The position numbers and the translations under genes are program-made. Source: Paraburkholderia rhynchosiae (lineage in GTDB: Bacteria; Pseudomonadota; Gammaproteobacteria; Burkholderiales; Burkholderiaceae). Taken from it: DNA of 64,000 bases. This document shows, in pieces, positions 52,760-62,096 of the stretch. Position 1 is the stretch's first letter, and every line of letters starts with the position of its first letter. The stretch covers positions 179,935 through 243,934 of the forward strand of contig NZ_PNXY01000010.1 in assembly GCF_002879865.1 (NCBI RefSeq), in the 5' to 3' direction. The notes under the pieces are model-generated. The model did no database searches, was not told where the DNA came from, and was given only the letters and a program-made list of their open reading frames with translations.

Positions 52760-53057
52760 GTTCGATCGCTCCTTGAAAACGGTTAATTGCCGTAGTGCGA
52801 TGCATTCTCACCGTGTAGCAGGGATTTCACGAGAGCATCAATGTCATTTATCCAATGACTAAACGGCAATTGTCGAATGTGACGGTTGTTGCGAAAGAAA
52901 CCAACACGCTCTTTTACCGGACAACGGTTCAACGTTTTGCGCCGCGCTCCACGCGCGTCGCTTCGCCAATGCCTATGCTTGCGGGCAATGCAACACATCT
53001 TTGTCTAGCGCTTCAATCCCTTGCGTCTGAATCGCTGTGAAGTAGAGGAGATCTTTC

Positions 53058-54887
53058 ATGTGCGGAATCGTAGGAGCAGTGGATCGGCGCGATGTCACTT
53101 TCATGTTGACCGAGGGATTACGGCGGCTCGAATATCGCGGCTACGACTCGTGCGGCATCGCCGTTCTTCAGCAAGGTGCGTTGCGCCGCGTGCGCAGTGT
53201 TGCGCGAGTCACGAATCTCGTCGCAGAAGTTGCGGAAGCTAACTTATCCGGAATGATCGGTATCGCACATACACGATGGGCGACCCATGGTGCGCCCCTG
53301 ACGAAGAATGCGCATCCGATCTTCTCCAGCGGCGAAATCGCTATCGTCCATAACGGCATTATTGAAAACCACGAGTCGTTGCGCGAAGAACTGAAAGCAC
53401 TGGGCTACGTGTTCGAATCGGACACAGATACGGAAGTTGTCGCGCATCTGATTCACCACAACTGGCAGCAGGAGAACTGGGGCGACCTGTTTTCCGCCGT
53501 ACGGCATTCTCTCGAACGACTCCACGGTGCCTACGCCATTGCGGTATTCGCGAGGAACGACCGAGGCCGCGTAATCGGCGCGCGGGCCGGCTCGCCGCTC
53601 GTCGTGGGTCTCGGCGAGCAAGGCAACTATCTGGCGTCGGACGCCATGGCACTCTCCGGCACGGTCGAGAACTTCATCTATCTGGAAGAAGGCGATATGG
53701 CCGAATTGACGCTGGACGGCGTGCGGGTCGTGGACCGCCGCGGCAATACCGTCCAGCGCGAAATAAAGGTGCAGCGCTCGAGCAGCGGCGTCGTAGAGCT
53801 TGGTCCCTACCGCCACTACATGCACAAAGAGATCTTCGAACAGCCGAGTGTGATTGCGGACGCGATAGAAACGGTCCACACGATTACGGCCGACTTGTTC
53901 GGGCCAGGTGCGAAGCATGCATTCCGCGAAATCGACTCCGTGTTGATTGTCGCCTGCGGCACGAGCTATTACGCGGGCATGACTGCAAAGTACTGGTTCG
54001 AATCGCTCGCCAAAGTACCGACGCAAGTTGAAGTCGCCAGCGAATACCGGTATCGCAGCAGTGTCGCGAGTCCCAATACGCTGGTAGTGGTCGTCTCGCA
54101 ATCAGGCGAAACGGCCGACACGCTCGCCGCACTGAAGCACGCTCAATTCCAGGGCCACCGGCATACGCTGGCCATTTGCAATGTCGCGAGCAGCACGATG
54201 ATGCGGCAGACCGAATTCCAGCATCTGACGAGTGCGGGACCGGAAATCGGCGTGGCGTCGACGAAAGCGTTCACGACACAACTTGTCGCGTTGTTCCTGC
54301 TGGTGTTGACACTCGGCAAGCAACGCGGGCGTCTTCCCCCAGCACAGGAGGCGGCGTTTCTCGATCAGCTACATCATTTACCGGCAAGGCTCAACAGCGT
54401 GCTGGCGCTGGAAGCACAAATCATTGCCTGGGCTGAAGCATTTATGCGCACCGAACATGCGCTCTTTCTCGGACGCGGCCTGCACTATCCGATTGCGTTG
54501 GAGGGCGCATTAAAGCTGAAGGAAATCTCATACGTGCACGCCGAGGCTTATCCCGCCGGCGAATTGAAACACGGACCGCTCGCGCTGGTAACGAGCCAGA
54601 TGCCTGTCGTGACGATCGCACCGAACGACGCCCTGCTCGACAAGCTCAAATCGAATATGCAGGAAGTACGGGCACGCGGCGGCCAATTGTATGTATTTGC
54701 CGACGCCGGTTCGCGAATTGCGAGCGGCGACGGCCTCCATGTGATCCGTATGCCCGAACACTACGGCAGCCTGTCGCCGATCCTGCACGTAGTGCCGTTG
54801 CAGCTGCTCGCCTATCACACGGCTTGCGCCCGCGGCACCGACGTCGACAAGCCGCGCAACCTTGCGAAATCTGTCACGGTCGAATGA
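53058..54887 (+). CDS. glmS: Glutamine-fructose-6-phosphate aminotransferase (GlmS), accessory copy likely
   Basis: A 609-residue class II glutamine amidotransferase plus two SIS domains, forming glucosamine-6-phosphate from fructose-6-phosphate and glutamine. Cys2 (after Met removal) is the nucleophile; the GlmS landmarks RWATHGAP, HNGIIENH and the SIS domain CGTSYYAG and SQSGETADT are intact, as is the C-terminal DVDKPRNLAKSVTVE. AGAGGAG is 8 nt upstream. It is placed with a flippase and a glycosyltransferase rather than glmU, so it is likely a glycan-locus paralogue supplying amino sugar. Confidence 0.93.
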   Translation: MCGIVGAVDRRDVTFMLTEGLRRLEYRGYDSCGIAVLQQGALRRVRSVARVTNLVAEVAEANLSGMIGIAHTRWATHGAPLTKNAHPIFSSGEIAIVHNGIIENHESLREELKALGYVFESDTDTEVVAHLIHHNWQQENWGDLFSAVRHSLERLHGAYAIAVFARNDRGRVIGARAGSPLVVGLGEQGNYLASDAMALSGTVENFIYLEEGDMAELTLDGVRVVDRRGNTVQREIKVQRSSSGVVELGPYRHYMHKEIFEQPSVIADAIETVHTITADLFGPGAKHAFREIDSVLIVACGTSYYAGMTAKYWFESLAKVPTQVEVASEYRYRSSVASPNTLVVVVSQSGETADTLAALKHAQFQGHRHTLAICNVASSTMMRQTEFQHLTSAGPEIGVASTKAFTTQLVALFLLVLTLGKQRGRLPPAQEAAFLDQLHHLPARLNSVLALEAQIIAWAEAFMRTEHALFLGRGLHYPIALEGALKLKEISYVHAEAYPAGELKHGPLALVTSQMPVVTIAPNDALLDKLKSNMQEVRARGGQLYVFADAGSRIASGDGLHVIRMPEHYGSLSPILHVVPLQLLAYHTACARGTDVDKPRNLAKSVTVE

Positions 54888-55019
54888 GGTGTAGCGCACA
54901 GACGCGCAGCAAGTACGCGTATACAAGCAAACGGTTGCATGAAATCGATCGTGCGCCGTAAAGCAATCGGAACTCATTGGCCGGCGGCTACCCGGCTGAT
55001 TCGCGCAAGGAAAGAGAGC

Positions 55020-56555
55020 ATGCAGATCTATCCGATTCATCCGAGCTTTACCGCCGGAGCGTGCTTTGAACTGGCTGTGCAGCCGAACAGGCGCTTTAGC
55101 ATCGCCATTTACCAGCAACAGGACGATGAGTTGCTCACGAGCCTGTGCGGTGTTGTCGTCGAGGGCAAGGACGGTGTGACGGCCACGTTGACGGATGGCA
55201 AATACGTGTTCCAGTCGACGGGCAATAGCGCGTCGATGCGATTCGACGAGGATTGGAAGTGGCCGACCATCACGATCAGGCCGAACGTGTCCGGTTTGCA
55301 GAGCGGTGCGTATGTCGCGCTCGCCTATGAAGTCGACGCTGCCGGCAAGCCGACTCACGAACTTGGGCGCCTTTGCGCGGCCCATCGGCCGATATTCGCT
55401 GCGCCCCCCGCCAGCGACGACATGGCGCTCGTTATCGCGCGCCCGCGTACACCCACGGCGGCGCTTGCCTACATCATTCCCACCGCAACGTACCACGCGT
55501 ATAACTCGACGGGCGGCGGCAGCTTCTATGACGACCGCGTCCACCGCTATCGAGCCGCGAACAACGTAAGTCTGCAACGTCCGGGCGGCGGACTCGGTGC
55601 CCGGCTCGGCGAACCGGTCGACCCTTATGACACGCGTTCCCAACGCCAGCAATTCACTCATTGGGACGCGAAGTTTATTCGATGGCTGCGCAAGGAAGGT
55701 CTTGCGTGCGACTTTTATACGGACCTCGACCTTCACAGTGCGACCGCTCTCGATCTGACACGCTACCGCTGCATGCTGAGCGTCGGTCATCACGAGTACT
55801 GGAGCGAGGAAATGCGCGCACACGTCGCATATTTCGTCACGCAAGGCGGAAACCTCGCCGTATTTAGCGGCAATACGTGCTATCGGCCCGTGCGGTTCAT
55901 CGGCCCTGAGCCGGGTCAGATGACGGAAATGCGCAAGCTTGCAGAAAACTGGGATCTGTTGAAAGAACAGATCGACCTGGACCCGCGGGTAAGCGGCAAT
56001 GAAAGCCATCTGATAGGACTGACTTATAAGCACGGCGGTGGGCACTGGGGCACGTGGTCGCGCTTTCGGCGCCGCTGGGCCAAGTGCGAGCGTCAAGCGA
56101 TCGGCTTTACAGTCCGGCGTCCGGAACACTGGGCATTCGCCGGCACTCAACTGCGAAAGGACGATACGTTTGGCGCGGAGGATCATATCGTCGGCTATGA
56201 GGCCGACGGCATTCCACCCGACTCGTCTGACGATGCCTTTGAAACTCTTGCAGTCACGAATCGACTGACCGGCTGGGAGATGGGCGGAGCGGGCGCGATC
56301 GGCGTATTCCGTCCACTGCTGCGGGACGGCCGCCGCAGTGCTGGAGAAGTCTTCAACGTGGGCACGACGGACTGGGCCCGCACGCTAATGGACACCACCG
56401 CGAAGAGCAACGGCGTCGTGCAGCAGATCACTCGCAACGTGATTCGTAAATATATTGGCTCGGAAGCGGAAAACGGAGCACAGCGGAGCCATTTGCCGCT
56501 GGGCGAAACCACCCGTGTCGCGAGCGAGGTCGCATTGCAGACCGATGCGGGTTGA
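55020..56555 (+). CDS. N,N-dimethylformamidase large-subunit-like protein
   Basis: A 511-residue protein resembling the large (beta) subunit of N,N-dimethylformamidase. It contains the family block AYIIPTATYHAYNSTGGGSFYDDR, SVGHHEYWSEEMRAHV and GGNLAVFSGNTCYRPVR. The small-subunit gene is not adjacent, so it is probably not a true DMFase; the actual amide substrate is unknown. ATG at 55020 follows AAGGA. Lies 132 bp after glmS. Confidence 0.75.
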   Translation: MQIYPIHPSFTAGACFELAVQPNRRFSIAIYQQQDDELLTSLCGVVVEGKDGVTATLTDGKYVFQSTGNSASMRFDEDWKWPTITIRPNVSGLQSGAYVALAYEVDAAGKPTHELGRLCAAHRPIFAAPPASDDMALVIARPRTPTAALAYIIPTATYHAYNSTGGGSFYDDRVHRYRAANNVSLQRPGGGLGARLGEPVDPYDTRSQRQQFTHWDAKFIRWLRKEGLACDFYTDLDLHSATALDLTRYRCMLSVGHHEYWSEEMRAHVAYFVTQGGNLAVFSGNTCYRPVRFIGPEPGQMTEMRKLAENWDLLKEQIDLDPRVSGNESHLIGLTYKHGGGHWGTWSRFRRRWAKCERQAIGFTVRRPEHWAFAGTQLRKDDTFGAEDHIVGYEADGIPPDSSDDAFETLAVTNRLTGWEMGGAGAIGVFRPLLRDGRRSAGEVFNVGTTDWARTLMDTTAKSNGVVQQITRNVIRKYIGSEAENGAQRSHLPLGETTRVASEVALQTDAG

Positions 56556-57003
56556 CCGATGCACATACGGTGTTGTCGGAGCGCGACATGGTTTAGCCAT
56601 TCTGGAATTTGAGAAAATAGGCACTCAACCAATAATTCGGATTGCTATGTATATATTTCCGAATGCCCGCACATAGCGATCCGCTGTTCCCGGAATTTCC
56701 GCAATTTACCCGTCTACGCAGAGCGCTCCCATCAATTTCTCGGCCTCGTCGTTCGCATTTCTACATGAAATGGCCTCGTCTAACACGCGTCTGCGTTGTC
56801 AGCCAAGGTTGGCTGTTGGAGGCTGAATTTTGGTGAGCACGCAACTAGCCTTACAGCGTATCCTTCAATTCAAATCCTGAAACCAGGAAAGGGTGTGAGC
56901 ATCGTCTGCGTCCACTTCTGTTCGCCCCAGCCAGCATAAAGCACTGTCATACCTGACCGGCAATCAACTAATAATTCGTTAGAACCTCACACCAGGAGAC
57001 AGC
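56556..57003. other. Intergenic region upstream of the AraC remnant
   Basis: About 450 bp without a supportable gene and AT-richer than the flanks. A 7-bp inverted repeat, ATTCGGA (56635-56641) and TCCGAAT (56658-56664), around an AT-rich 16-bp loop, may be a regulator site. The frame at 56642-56836 is not supported. Confidence 0.5.
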
Positions 57004-57315
57004 ATGAACAAACTCGGTCGCGCCAGTTGCCTCCTATCAACTGACAAATGGCCACAAGTGCTTCGTCTGATTAATACGACTGCACTTATCAATATCGTCT
57101 CGAGCCGGGATACTCAACCAGGCGGAGACGAAACGAATCGGCAGGATTTTGCCGCCGATGGCGTTTCGTCGGGCGCTGAATGCGATCTTCCCGTCGACAA
57201 GATCTCTCGCCGCAGCGGCATGGGAAACGGACCGCTGCTTGCCAGGCAATTTCGCAAGCGGTTTGGGGCCTCTCCAACGGAGTTCCGTCAACGCGCCCGC
57301 ACAGGCCCTACCTGA
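57004..57315 (+). pseudogene. Truncated AraC-type regulator (C-terminal HTH half only)
   Basis: A 103-codon frame with CAGGAGACAGC before the ATG. Only the second HTH of an AraC domain is recognisable at the end (KISRRSGMGNGPLLARQFRKRFGASPTEFRQ), closely similar to the C-terminus of the intact AraC-type gene at 57699-58652 (KIARRCGMGDGNRLGRLFKERYGMSPTEFRAQ). The N-terminal 60 codons show no family resemblance. It looks like a partial duplicate or remnant, although it could be expressed as a small protein. Confidence 0.6.
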
Positions 57316-57329
57316 GCGAGCGCGCAACC

Positions 57330-57542
57330 ATGGAGGAAGGCCGGCCGCATGCTCATTGGCGAGACCTGCCTTTGGCGTCGCGTGCCGAACGGTTCGCTTT
57401 CGCGTCGATACTGACGGGTTTTGCAACGGTTTATGTGATGGCTGTGATCGTGACTTTTGTCGTCGTTGCAATTGCACTGATCCCGGTCCGTATTTTTTTA
57501 TCGATTGCCAGCGCTATCAGGGCTGCAAAGCGGCGCGGATAA
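57330..57542 (+). CDS. Small membrane protein (70 residues)
   Basis: A 70-residue protein with one or two hydrophobic segments (about 23-60: FASILTGFATVYVMAVIVTFVVVAIALIPVRIFLSIASAI) and basic ends (AKRRG). The ATG at 57330 overlaps no other gene; a ribosome-binding site is not clear. It lies 14 bp after the AraC remnant, next to the surface-glycan genes. Function unknown, moderate to low confidence. Confidence 0.5.
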   Translation: MEEGRPHAHWRDLPLASRAERFAFASILTGFATVYVMAVIVTFVVVAIALIPVRIFLSIASAIRAAKRRG

Positions 57543-57698
57543 CGGCGCTGTGTGACAGGCAGCGCATGGCGAAGCGCGGCAAGCAATTGGCGGCTATGCC
57601 GTCGATTGACCGGCCGTTCGTCGAGTCCGTTGTCACTACAGTGCTGAATCGGCCGGCCGGCTATGTGCATTTGATAAGTATATTGGGAGCCTATCGTG

Positions 57699-58652
57699 AT
57701 GGATCTCGTTGAATTCTCCGCGCCACGTATCAATGAGAAGCTCGACCTTTCCAACCCGTCGAAGCACATCGGCCTTCTGGTATCGCAGAATTTTTTCACG
57801 GCCACCGCAGGTGCTATTGGGCACGCTTTCCGCCTCGCAAACGCGTGCGAGCTGGCGCGGGGTGAAGAGGCGCCCTACCGGCTCACAGTATTGTCCGACG
57901 AAGGAGGCCTGGTCACGAGTTCCTGCGGCATCTCGATCATCACGGAACAACTGAGCCGTTACAGCGTCAGCGATTTCCATGCATTCTTCGTAGCCTGCCG
58001 CGACGTGCCGGTCGCCCCGCAGCCCAACGATCGCCTTCATTCGTGGATCATCAGTCAGGGCGCCACTGCATCGCTGCGTATCACGCAAGGATCGAAACTT
58101 GCGGTGGTGTACAAGGACACATCCCGGCTGGCGGTGCCCATCATTCTCTTCGACGATGGTTTGGCGACACCGCGCATTGGCGGCGCGACGCCGGCCGAGC
58201 TGGCCGTTGCGCAAATCGAGCGGGATCTGGGTCCGGACATCGCACGAAAGATTGCGCTTGAACTCCAGACGAACCTACTCAAGCGCATCAAGCCGCGTGA
58301 AGACGATGCACGACCACTCACCACCACTCGCAAGGTCCGCGAGTCGGCTCGCTGGATAAAGGAGAACTACAGCAAGCCGATTTCCGTTGCGCAGGCGGCC
58401 GAATCGGCGGCAATGAGCAAACGCAATTTCCGGCGCCGTTTCAAACAGGAGTTCGGTATGACGCCATTGGAATACCTGCTGGGCACGCGGTTTGAAGTCG
58501 TCCGAACAATGCTCAGTTCTACCAATGTCCCGGTGGGGAAAATTGCCAGACGGTGTGGGATGGGCGACGGCAACCGCCTAGGCCGCCTTTTCAAGGAAAG
58601 GTATGGCATGTCACCCACCGAATTCCGCGCGCAACGGCACGTGAGTCTGTAG
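57699..58652 (+). CDS. GlxA-like AraC-family transcriptional regulator
   Basis: A 317-residue regulator: an N-terminal DJ-1/PfpI-like domain (about 20-190; the nucleophile is not conserved, as is usual for GlxA types) and a C-terminal AraC HTH pair (about 225-312: ARWIKENYSKPISVAQAAESAAMSKRNFRRRFKQEFGMTPLEYLLGTRF). ATG at 57699 with GGGAG about 9 nt upstream; the GTG at 57696 is also possible. It is followed, 48 bp later, by the flippase gene, so it may control the glycan locus (inference). Confidence 0.87.
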   Translation: MDLVEFSAPRINEKLDLSNPSKHIGLLVSQNFFTATAGAIGHAFRLANACELARGEEAPYRLTVLSDEGGLVTSSCGISIITEQLSRYSVSDFHAFFVACRDVPVAPQPNDRLHSWIISQGATASLRITQGSKLAVVYKDTSRLAVPIILFDDGLATPRIGGATPAELAVAQIERDLGPDIARKIALELQTNLLKRIKPREDDARPLTTTRKVRESARWIKENYSKPISVAQAAESAAMSKRNFRRRFKQEFGMTPLEYLLGTRFEVVRTMLSSTNVPVGKIARRCGMGDGNRLGRLFKERYGMSPTEFRAQRHVSL

Positions 58653-58700
58653 GGAGCAGCTTTTGCATGAAGAAAACCAACATTGGACCGGTCTATTTTT

Positions 58701-60005
58701 ATGACGACGCCCATTCGTAAGACGTTACTTTATCTGGTTCTGATCCAGGGCGGCAATTACATCGTACCGTTGCTGATGTTGCCGTATCTGGGCCATGTAC
58801 TCGGCGCGAGAGAGTTCGGGGTGCTGGCATATTGTCAGGCTGTCGCGCAATACATGGTTTTGCTGACTGACTACGGTTTCAACTTTACGGCGACGAGACT
58901 GGTGTCTGTGAGCCGCGGCGATCCGCGCGGACTGGCTGAGGTTTATACGAGTACCTCTGCCGCGCGACTTGTGCTGGTTGCAGCAGCGCTTGCGTTGCTC
59001 GCGGTGGGGATCGTGTTCGTGCCGGACCTGGCAGAGCATGCCGACGTGCTGGCGGCGCTCTTCCTTGGAATTATCGCTAACGCCGTCACGCCGATATGGC
59101 TGTTTCAAGGCCTAGAACGCATGCGCGCGTTAGTGTTGCCGACGTTTCTTTCCCGGCTCGTCGGTCTGGGCTTCGTGTACGTGGCCGTAAAAGGTCCAGG
59201 AGACGCCGCGCTGGCCGCGCTTGGCGTGAGTATCGGCAACGTGCTGCTGGCGATTTGCGCGCTGTGGATTCTTCATCGTAATCGACTGGTAAAGCTCGTC
59301 GGTACATCCACGAAAAAAATTGCCGAGTCGCTGAAGGACGGCTTTCCGTTGTTCCTCTCTTTTGTGTTGATCAGCTTCTATGTGAACTTCAACTCGATCC
59401 TGCTGAACTACTTCCATGGTCCGGAAGTAGTGGGCCAGTTCGCGATGGCGGACAAGATACGCATCGCCGCGCAGGCCATGTTCATGGTGATCAGCCAGGC
59501 CTTCTATCCGCGTATCAGTCAATACCATGCGACAGATCCGCAGGCTGCGCAGCGCCTGATGCGAATGGCGATGATCGCCGTGTTCTCGACGTCGCTAAGC
59601 CTGTTTGTCGGGATCGAGTTACTCGCTGCGTGGGGGATCGAAACGTGGGTCGGCCCGCAGTTTCACGCGTCCATTCCTTTGCTGAGACTCGAGGCTGTAC
59701 TGCCGCCGATCATCAGCGTAGCAGCTGTATTCGGTGATCTCGGACTACTGGCTCAAGGGCGTGCGCGCTCGCTGACCAATGTGTTTCTTGGCGCAACGGT
59801 TCTGCATCTGCTGTATGTCGTACCACTGACACGCTACGGCGGCGCCGAAGGAACGATCTTCGCCGTGATCCTGACGGAAGTGGTCGGTGCGGTGGCCTTT
59901 ACGTGGTTGTATTTTCGCGGCGTTGATCCTGCCTCTCGAGGTTCGGCCCTCACGCCGGTTGCATCCCCCGCGGGCCAGGAGGTCCGCGGTGCGGATGCCG
60001 GCTGA
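58701..60005 (+). CDS. Oligosaccharide flippase (Wzx/RfbX-like)
   Basis: A 434-residue membrane protein with 12 hydrophobic helices, of the MOP/oligosaccharide flippase family (LYLVLIQGGNYIVPLLMLPYLGHVLGAREFGVLAYCQAVAQY). It would translocate lipid-linked sugars across the inner membrane. ATG at 58701; an upstream ATG-like start in frame at 58683 is not supported. Followed by a family 2 glycosyltransferase 37 bp downstream, presumably co-transcribed. The glycan and lipid carrier are unknown. Confidence 0.88.
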   Translation: MTTPIRKTLLYLVLIQGGNYIVPLLMLPYLGHVLGAREFGVLAYCQAVAQYMVLLTDYGFNFTATRLVSVSRGDPRGLAEVYTSTSAARLVLVAAALALLAVGIVFVPDLAEHADVLAALFLGIIANAVTPIWLFQGLERMRALVLPTFLSRLVGLGFVYVAVKGPGDAALAALGVSIGNVLLAICALWILHRNRLVKLVGTSTKKIAESLKDGFPLFLSFVLISFYVNFNSILLNYFHGPEVVGQFAMADKIRIAAQAMFMVISQAFYPRISQYHATDPQAAQRLMRMAMIAVFSTSLSLFVGIELLAAWGIETWVGPQFHASIPLLRLEAVLPPIISVAAVFGDLGLLAQGRARSLTNVFLGATVLHLLYVVPLTRYGGAEGTIFAVILTEVVGAVAFTWLYFRGVDPASRGSALTPVASPAGQEVRGADAG

Positions 60006-60042
60006 ATTGCGGTTCTGGCTTATCAAACGATCTAGGTGCCCC

Positions 60043-61002
60043 ATGTCAGCTTTTTCCATCATTGTGCCGGCCTACAATGTGCAGGACTATCTCGACGATG
60101 CGCTGGCGAGCATCGCGGGCCAGTCCTTCACGGACTTCGAAGCGATCATCGTGGATGACGGCTCGACGGACGGCACCGCCGCAATCGCACAACGCTATTG
60201 CGCAAGCGATTCGCGGTTCCGATACATCCACCAGCTGAACCGCGGGCAATCCGCGGCGCGCAATGTCGGCACCTCGGTCGCGACCGGCTCGTATGTTTAT
60301 TACATGGATAGCGACGACATCATCGACGCGGACACATTGAGTGTTTGCCATCGGGAATTCAGCAATCCCGAGGTCGACGCGGTCATGTTCGAGGCCTCGG
60401 TTTTTCCGGCCGACGCACCCATGTACAAGCAGGAAGCCAACGGCTATCGGCGGCCGCTGGGAAGCGCTACGTTATGGTCGGATGAGTTCGTTGCGGAATC
60501 CTTGCGGCAGGGCCGTTATTTCGTGTCGCCATGCTGCTTTATGGCGCGGCGTTCGGCGGTGGGGAATCTGCGCTTCATAGAAGGCATCGTGTACGAAGAC
60601 AACCACTTTTTTGCGGCGTTGCTGCTGCAACAAAGACTGAAGGTTGCCGTGCTGAATCAGGCGCTATTCAAGAGACGATTGCGCATGGATTCCACGATGT
60701 TCACGACGAAGACGCAGCATCATTACAACAGCATGTACCGGCTGCTTCACGAGATGTCCGAATTGTCGTTCATCGCGCTCGAGCCGCCGGCACGCGCGAA
60801 AATCAAGCAGGAAATCATCGGCAAGACACTCGGCGATCTGCACTTCGCAAGTGCGCTCGTCGGTCCCGACATAAAGCTGCGAAGCATGAACGTGGCCGCC
60901 ACGTGGTACGTTGCGACGCATATTTCGCCGCGCCTTTTTTCGGTGAAGCGTCTGCTGCTTGCGCTGGTTCCCGAACTGTATCGACTCAAGCCGGAAGCCT
61001 GA
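60043..61002 (+). CDS. Family 2 glycosyltransferase
   Basis: A 319-residue GT-A glycosyltransferase (GT2). The nucleotide-sugar motifs are VDDGSTDGT and the metal motif DSDD in YYMDSDDIIDADT. No transmembrane segment. The ATG at 60043 is consistent with the motif position; the longer frame from 59887 begins inside the flippase gene. It probably adds a sugar to the lipid-linked chain that the flippase moves. A GC hairpin follows at 61064-61092. Confidence 0.92.
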   Translation: MSAFSIIVPAYNVQDYLDDALASIAGQSFTDFEAIIVDDGSTDGTAAIAQRYCASDSRFRYIHQLNRGQSAARNVGTSVATGSYVYYMDSDDIIDADTLSVCHREFSNPEVDAVMFEASVFPADAPMYKQEANGYRRPLGSATLWSDEFVAESLRQGRYFVSPCCFMARRSAVGNLRFIEGIVYEDNHFFAALLLQQRLKVAVLNQALFKRRLRMDSTMFTTKTQHHYNSMYRLLHEMSELSFIALEPPARAKIKQEIIGKTLGDLHFASALVGPDIKLRSMNVAATWYVATHISPRLFSVKRLLLALVPELYRLKPEA

Positions 61003-61063
61003 TCGTTCCGCTGACATGCCCGCGCCGCCGGCATGTGCGTTTCCCTCCCTTTCCCCACCACAT

Positions 61064-61092
61064 GCGTGACGACGGCAGCGCCGCCGTCACGC
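61064..61092 (+). terminator. Long GC hairpin after the glycosyltransferase gene
   Basis: GCGTGACGACGGC (61064-61076) pairs with GCCGCCGTCACGC (61080-61092), one mismatch, with a 3-nt loop, 62 bp past the stop. No T-run follows, so termination is possible but not certain. Confidence 0.5.
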
Positions 61093-61142
61093 AAGCGCAC
61101 GCCCTCCCCGAGCGACAAACTCCCTTCCGTCTCAAGGAAAGT

Positions 61143-61171
61143 TTGACAAACTATCTTTAGATATATATCGT
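61143..61171 (+). promoter_or_regulatory. PadR-regulator promoter with palindromic sites
   Basis: TTGACA (61143-61148) followed after 17 bp by TATCGT (61166-61171) forms a sigma-70-type promoter about 35 bp upstream of the PadR start. Within the spacer lies the palindrome TATCT-TT-AGATA (61152-61163), and TCGTACGA and TCTTAAGA palindromes follow at 61168-61175 and 61180-61187. These are good candidates for self-binding by the PadR regulator. Confidence 0.6.
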
Positions 61172-61205
61172 ACGACACATCTTAAGACACATTGGAGTGC
61201 GCAAG

Positions 61206-62027
61206 ATGCGTCATCATCACCATTTCAGCCGTCCGCATGAGGCGGAACAGGCGTTCGGCACAGGTCGCGGCCGCTCGTCGCTTCACGCCCTTTGGCATGC
61301 GTTTGTCCATCATCATGAGACGCGCGGCGAGCGCGCGGGTGGACGCCATGAAGGCGGCCACCGCTTTTTGCCGCATGCACTGTGGCATGCAATGGCGGGT
61401 CATCACGGGCATCACGGGGGACGCGGCGGGCGCGGCCATTTCGGCGGCGGCGGTCCCGGCGGCTTCGGCGGCGAAGGCGATGGCTTTCCGCGCGGCCGCA
61501 AATTTAGTTCCGACGATCTGCAACTGCTGCTGCTCTCGCTGATCGACGCACAGCCGAGCCACGGCTACGAGCTCATCAAGGCGCTGGAAACGCGCTCGAA
61601 CGGCTTCTATAGTCCGAGCCCCGGCATGGTTTATCCGGCACTCACGTATCTGGAAGAGCTCGGCTACGTCACGGTGCAACTCCAAGGCAATCGCAAGCGC
61701 TATGAACTGTCCGCAGCGGGACGCGAGTACCTGGCGGGCAATCGCGATCGCGTCGAATTGATGCTGGCGAAGCTGAGCCACATCGCGCGCAAGATGGATT
61801 CCGTGCGTCGCGCGTTTGCCGGTGAAGAGCCGGCGGACATCAGCGAAGGCGGCTGGGCGCCCGAACTGAACGAAGCCCGTCGCACGTTGAAAAATGCGCT
61901 GCTACGCCGTGACGGCGCGCCGGCTGCTGAGCAGCGCCGCATCGCCGCGATCCTGCTGCGCGCGGCCAGGGAAATCGAAGACGAAGGCAAGCCGGGCAGC
62001 AATAGCGACGATGCTGCCACCGCGTGA
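61206..62027 (+). CDS. PadR-family regulator with His-rich N-terminus (YqjI-like)
   Basis: A 273-residue regulator. The first 100 residues are His/Gly-rich (HHHHFSRP, HHGHHGGRGGRGHF), which suggests metal binding; the PadR winged-helix follows (about 105-190: LLLLSLIDAQPSHGYELIKALETRSNGFYSPSPGMVYPALTYLEELGYV). E. coli YqjI has the same layout and controls the adjacent ferric reductase yqjH in response to nickel and iron. The next gene here is a YqjH-like protein, so an analogous role is likely. The ATG at 61206 follows GGAG at 8 nt. Confidence 0.87.
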   Translation: MRHHHHFSRPHEAEQAFGTGRGRSSLHALWHAFVHHHETRGERAGGRHEGGHRFLPHALWHAMAGHHGHHGGRGGRGHFGGGGPGGFGGEGDGFPRGRKFSSDDLQLLLLSLIDAQPSHGYELIKALETRSNGFYSPSPGMVYPALTYLEELGYVTVQLQGNRKRYELSAAGREYLAGNRDRVELMLAKLSHIARKMDSVRRAFAGEEPADISEGGWAPELNEARRTLKNALLRRDGAPAAEQRRIAAILLRAAREIEDEGKPGSNSDDAATA

Positions 62028-62096
62028 AATCCATCGCACGCGGCCGAACCTTTACCCCCTCCGGGTGCCAACCGAACCAACAGGAATTGCGCCTCA

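Noticed and set aside
54528..56186. A 552-codon open frame on the minus strand over glmS and the DMFase-like gene
   Set aside because: It is antisense to two genes with recognisable families and has the Arg/Val/His-rich composition typical of shadow frames.
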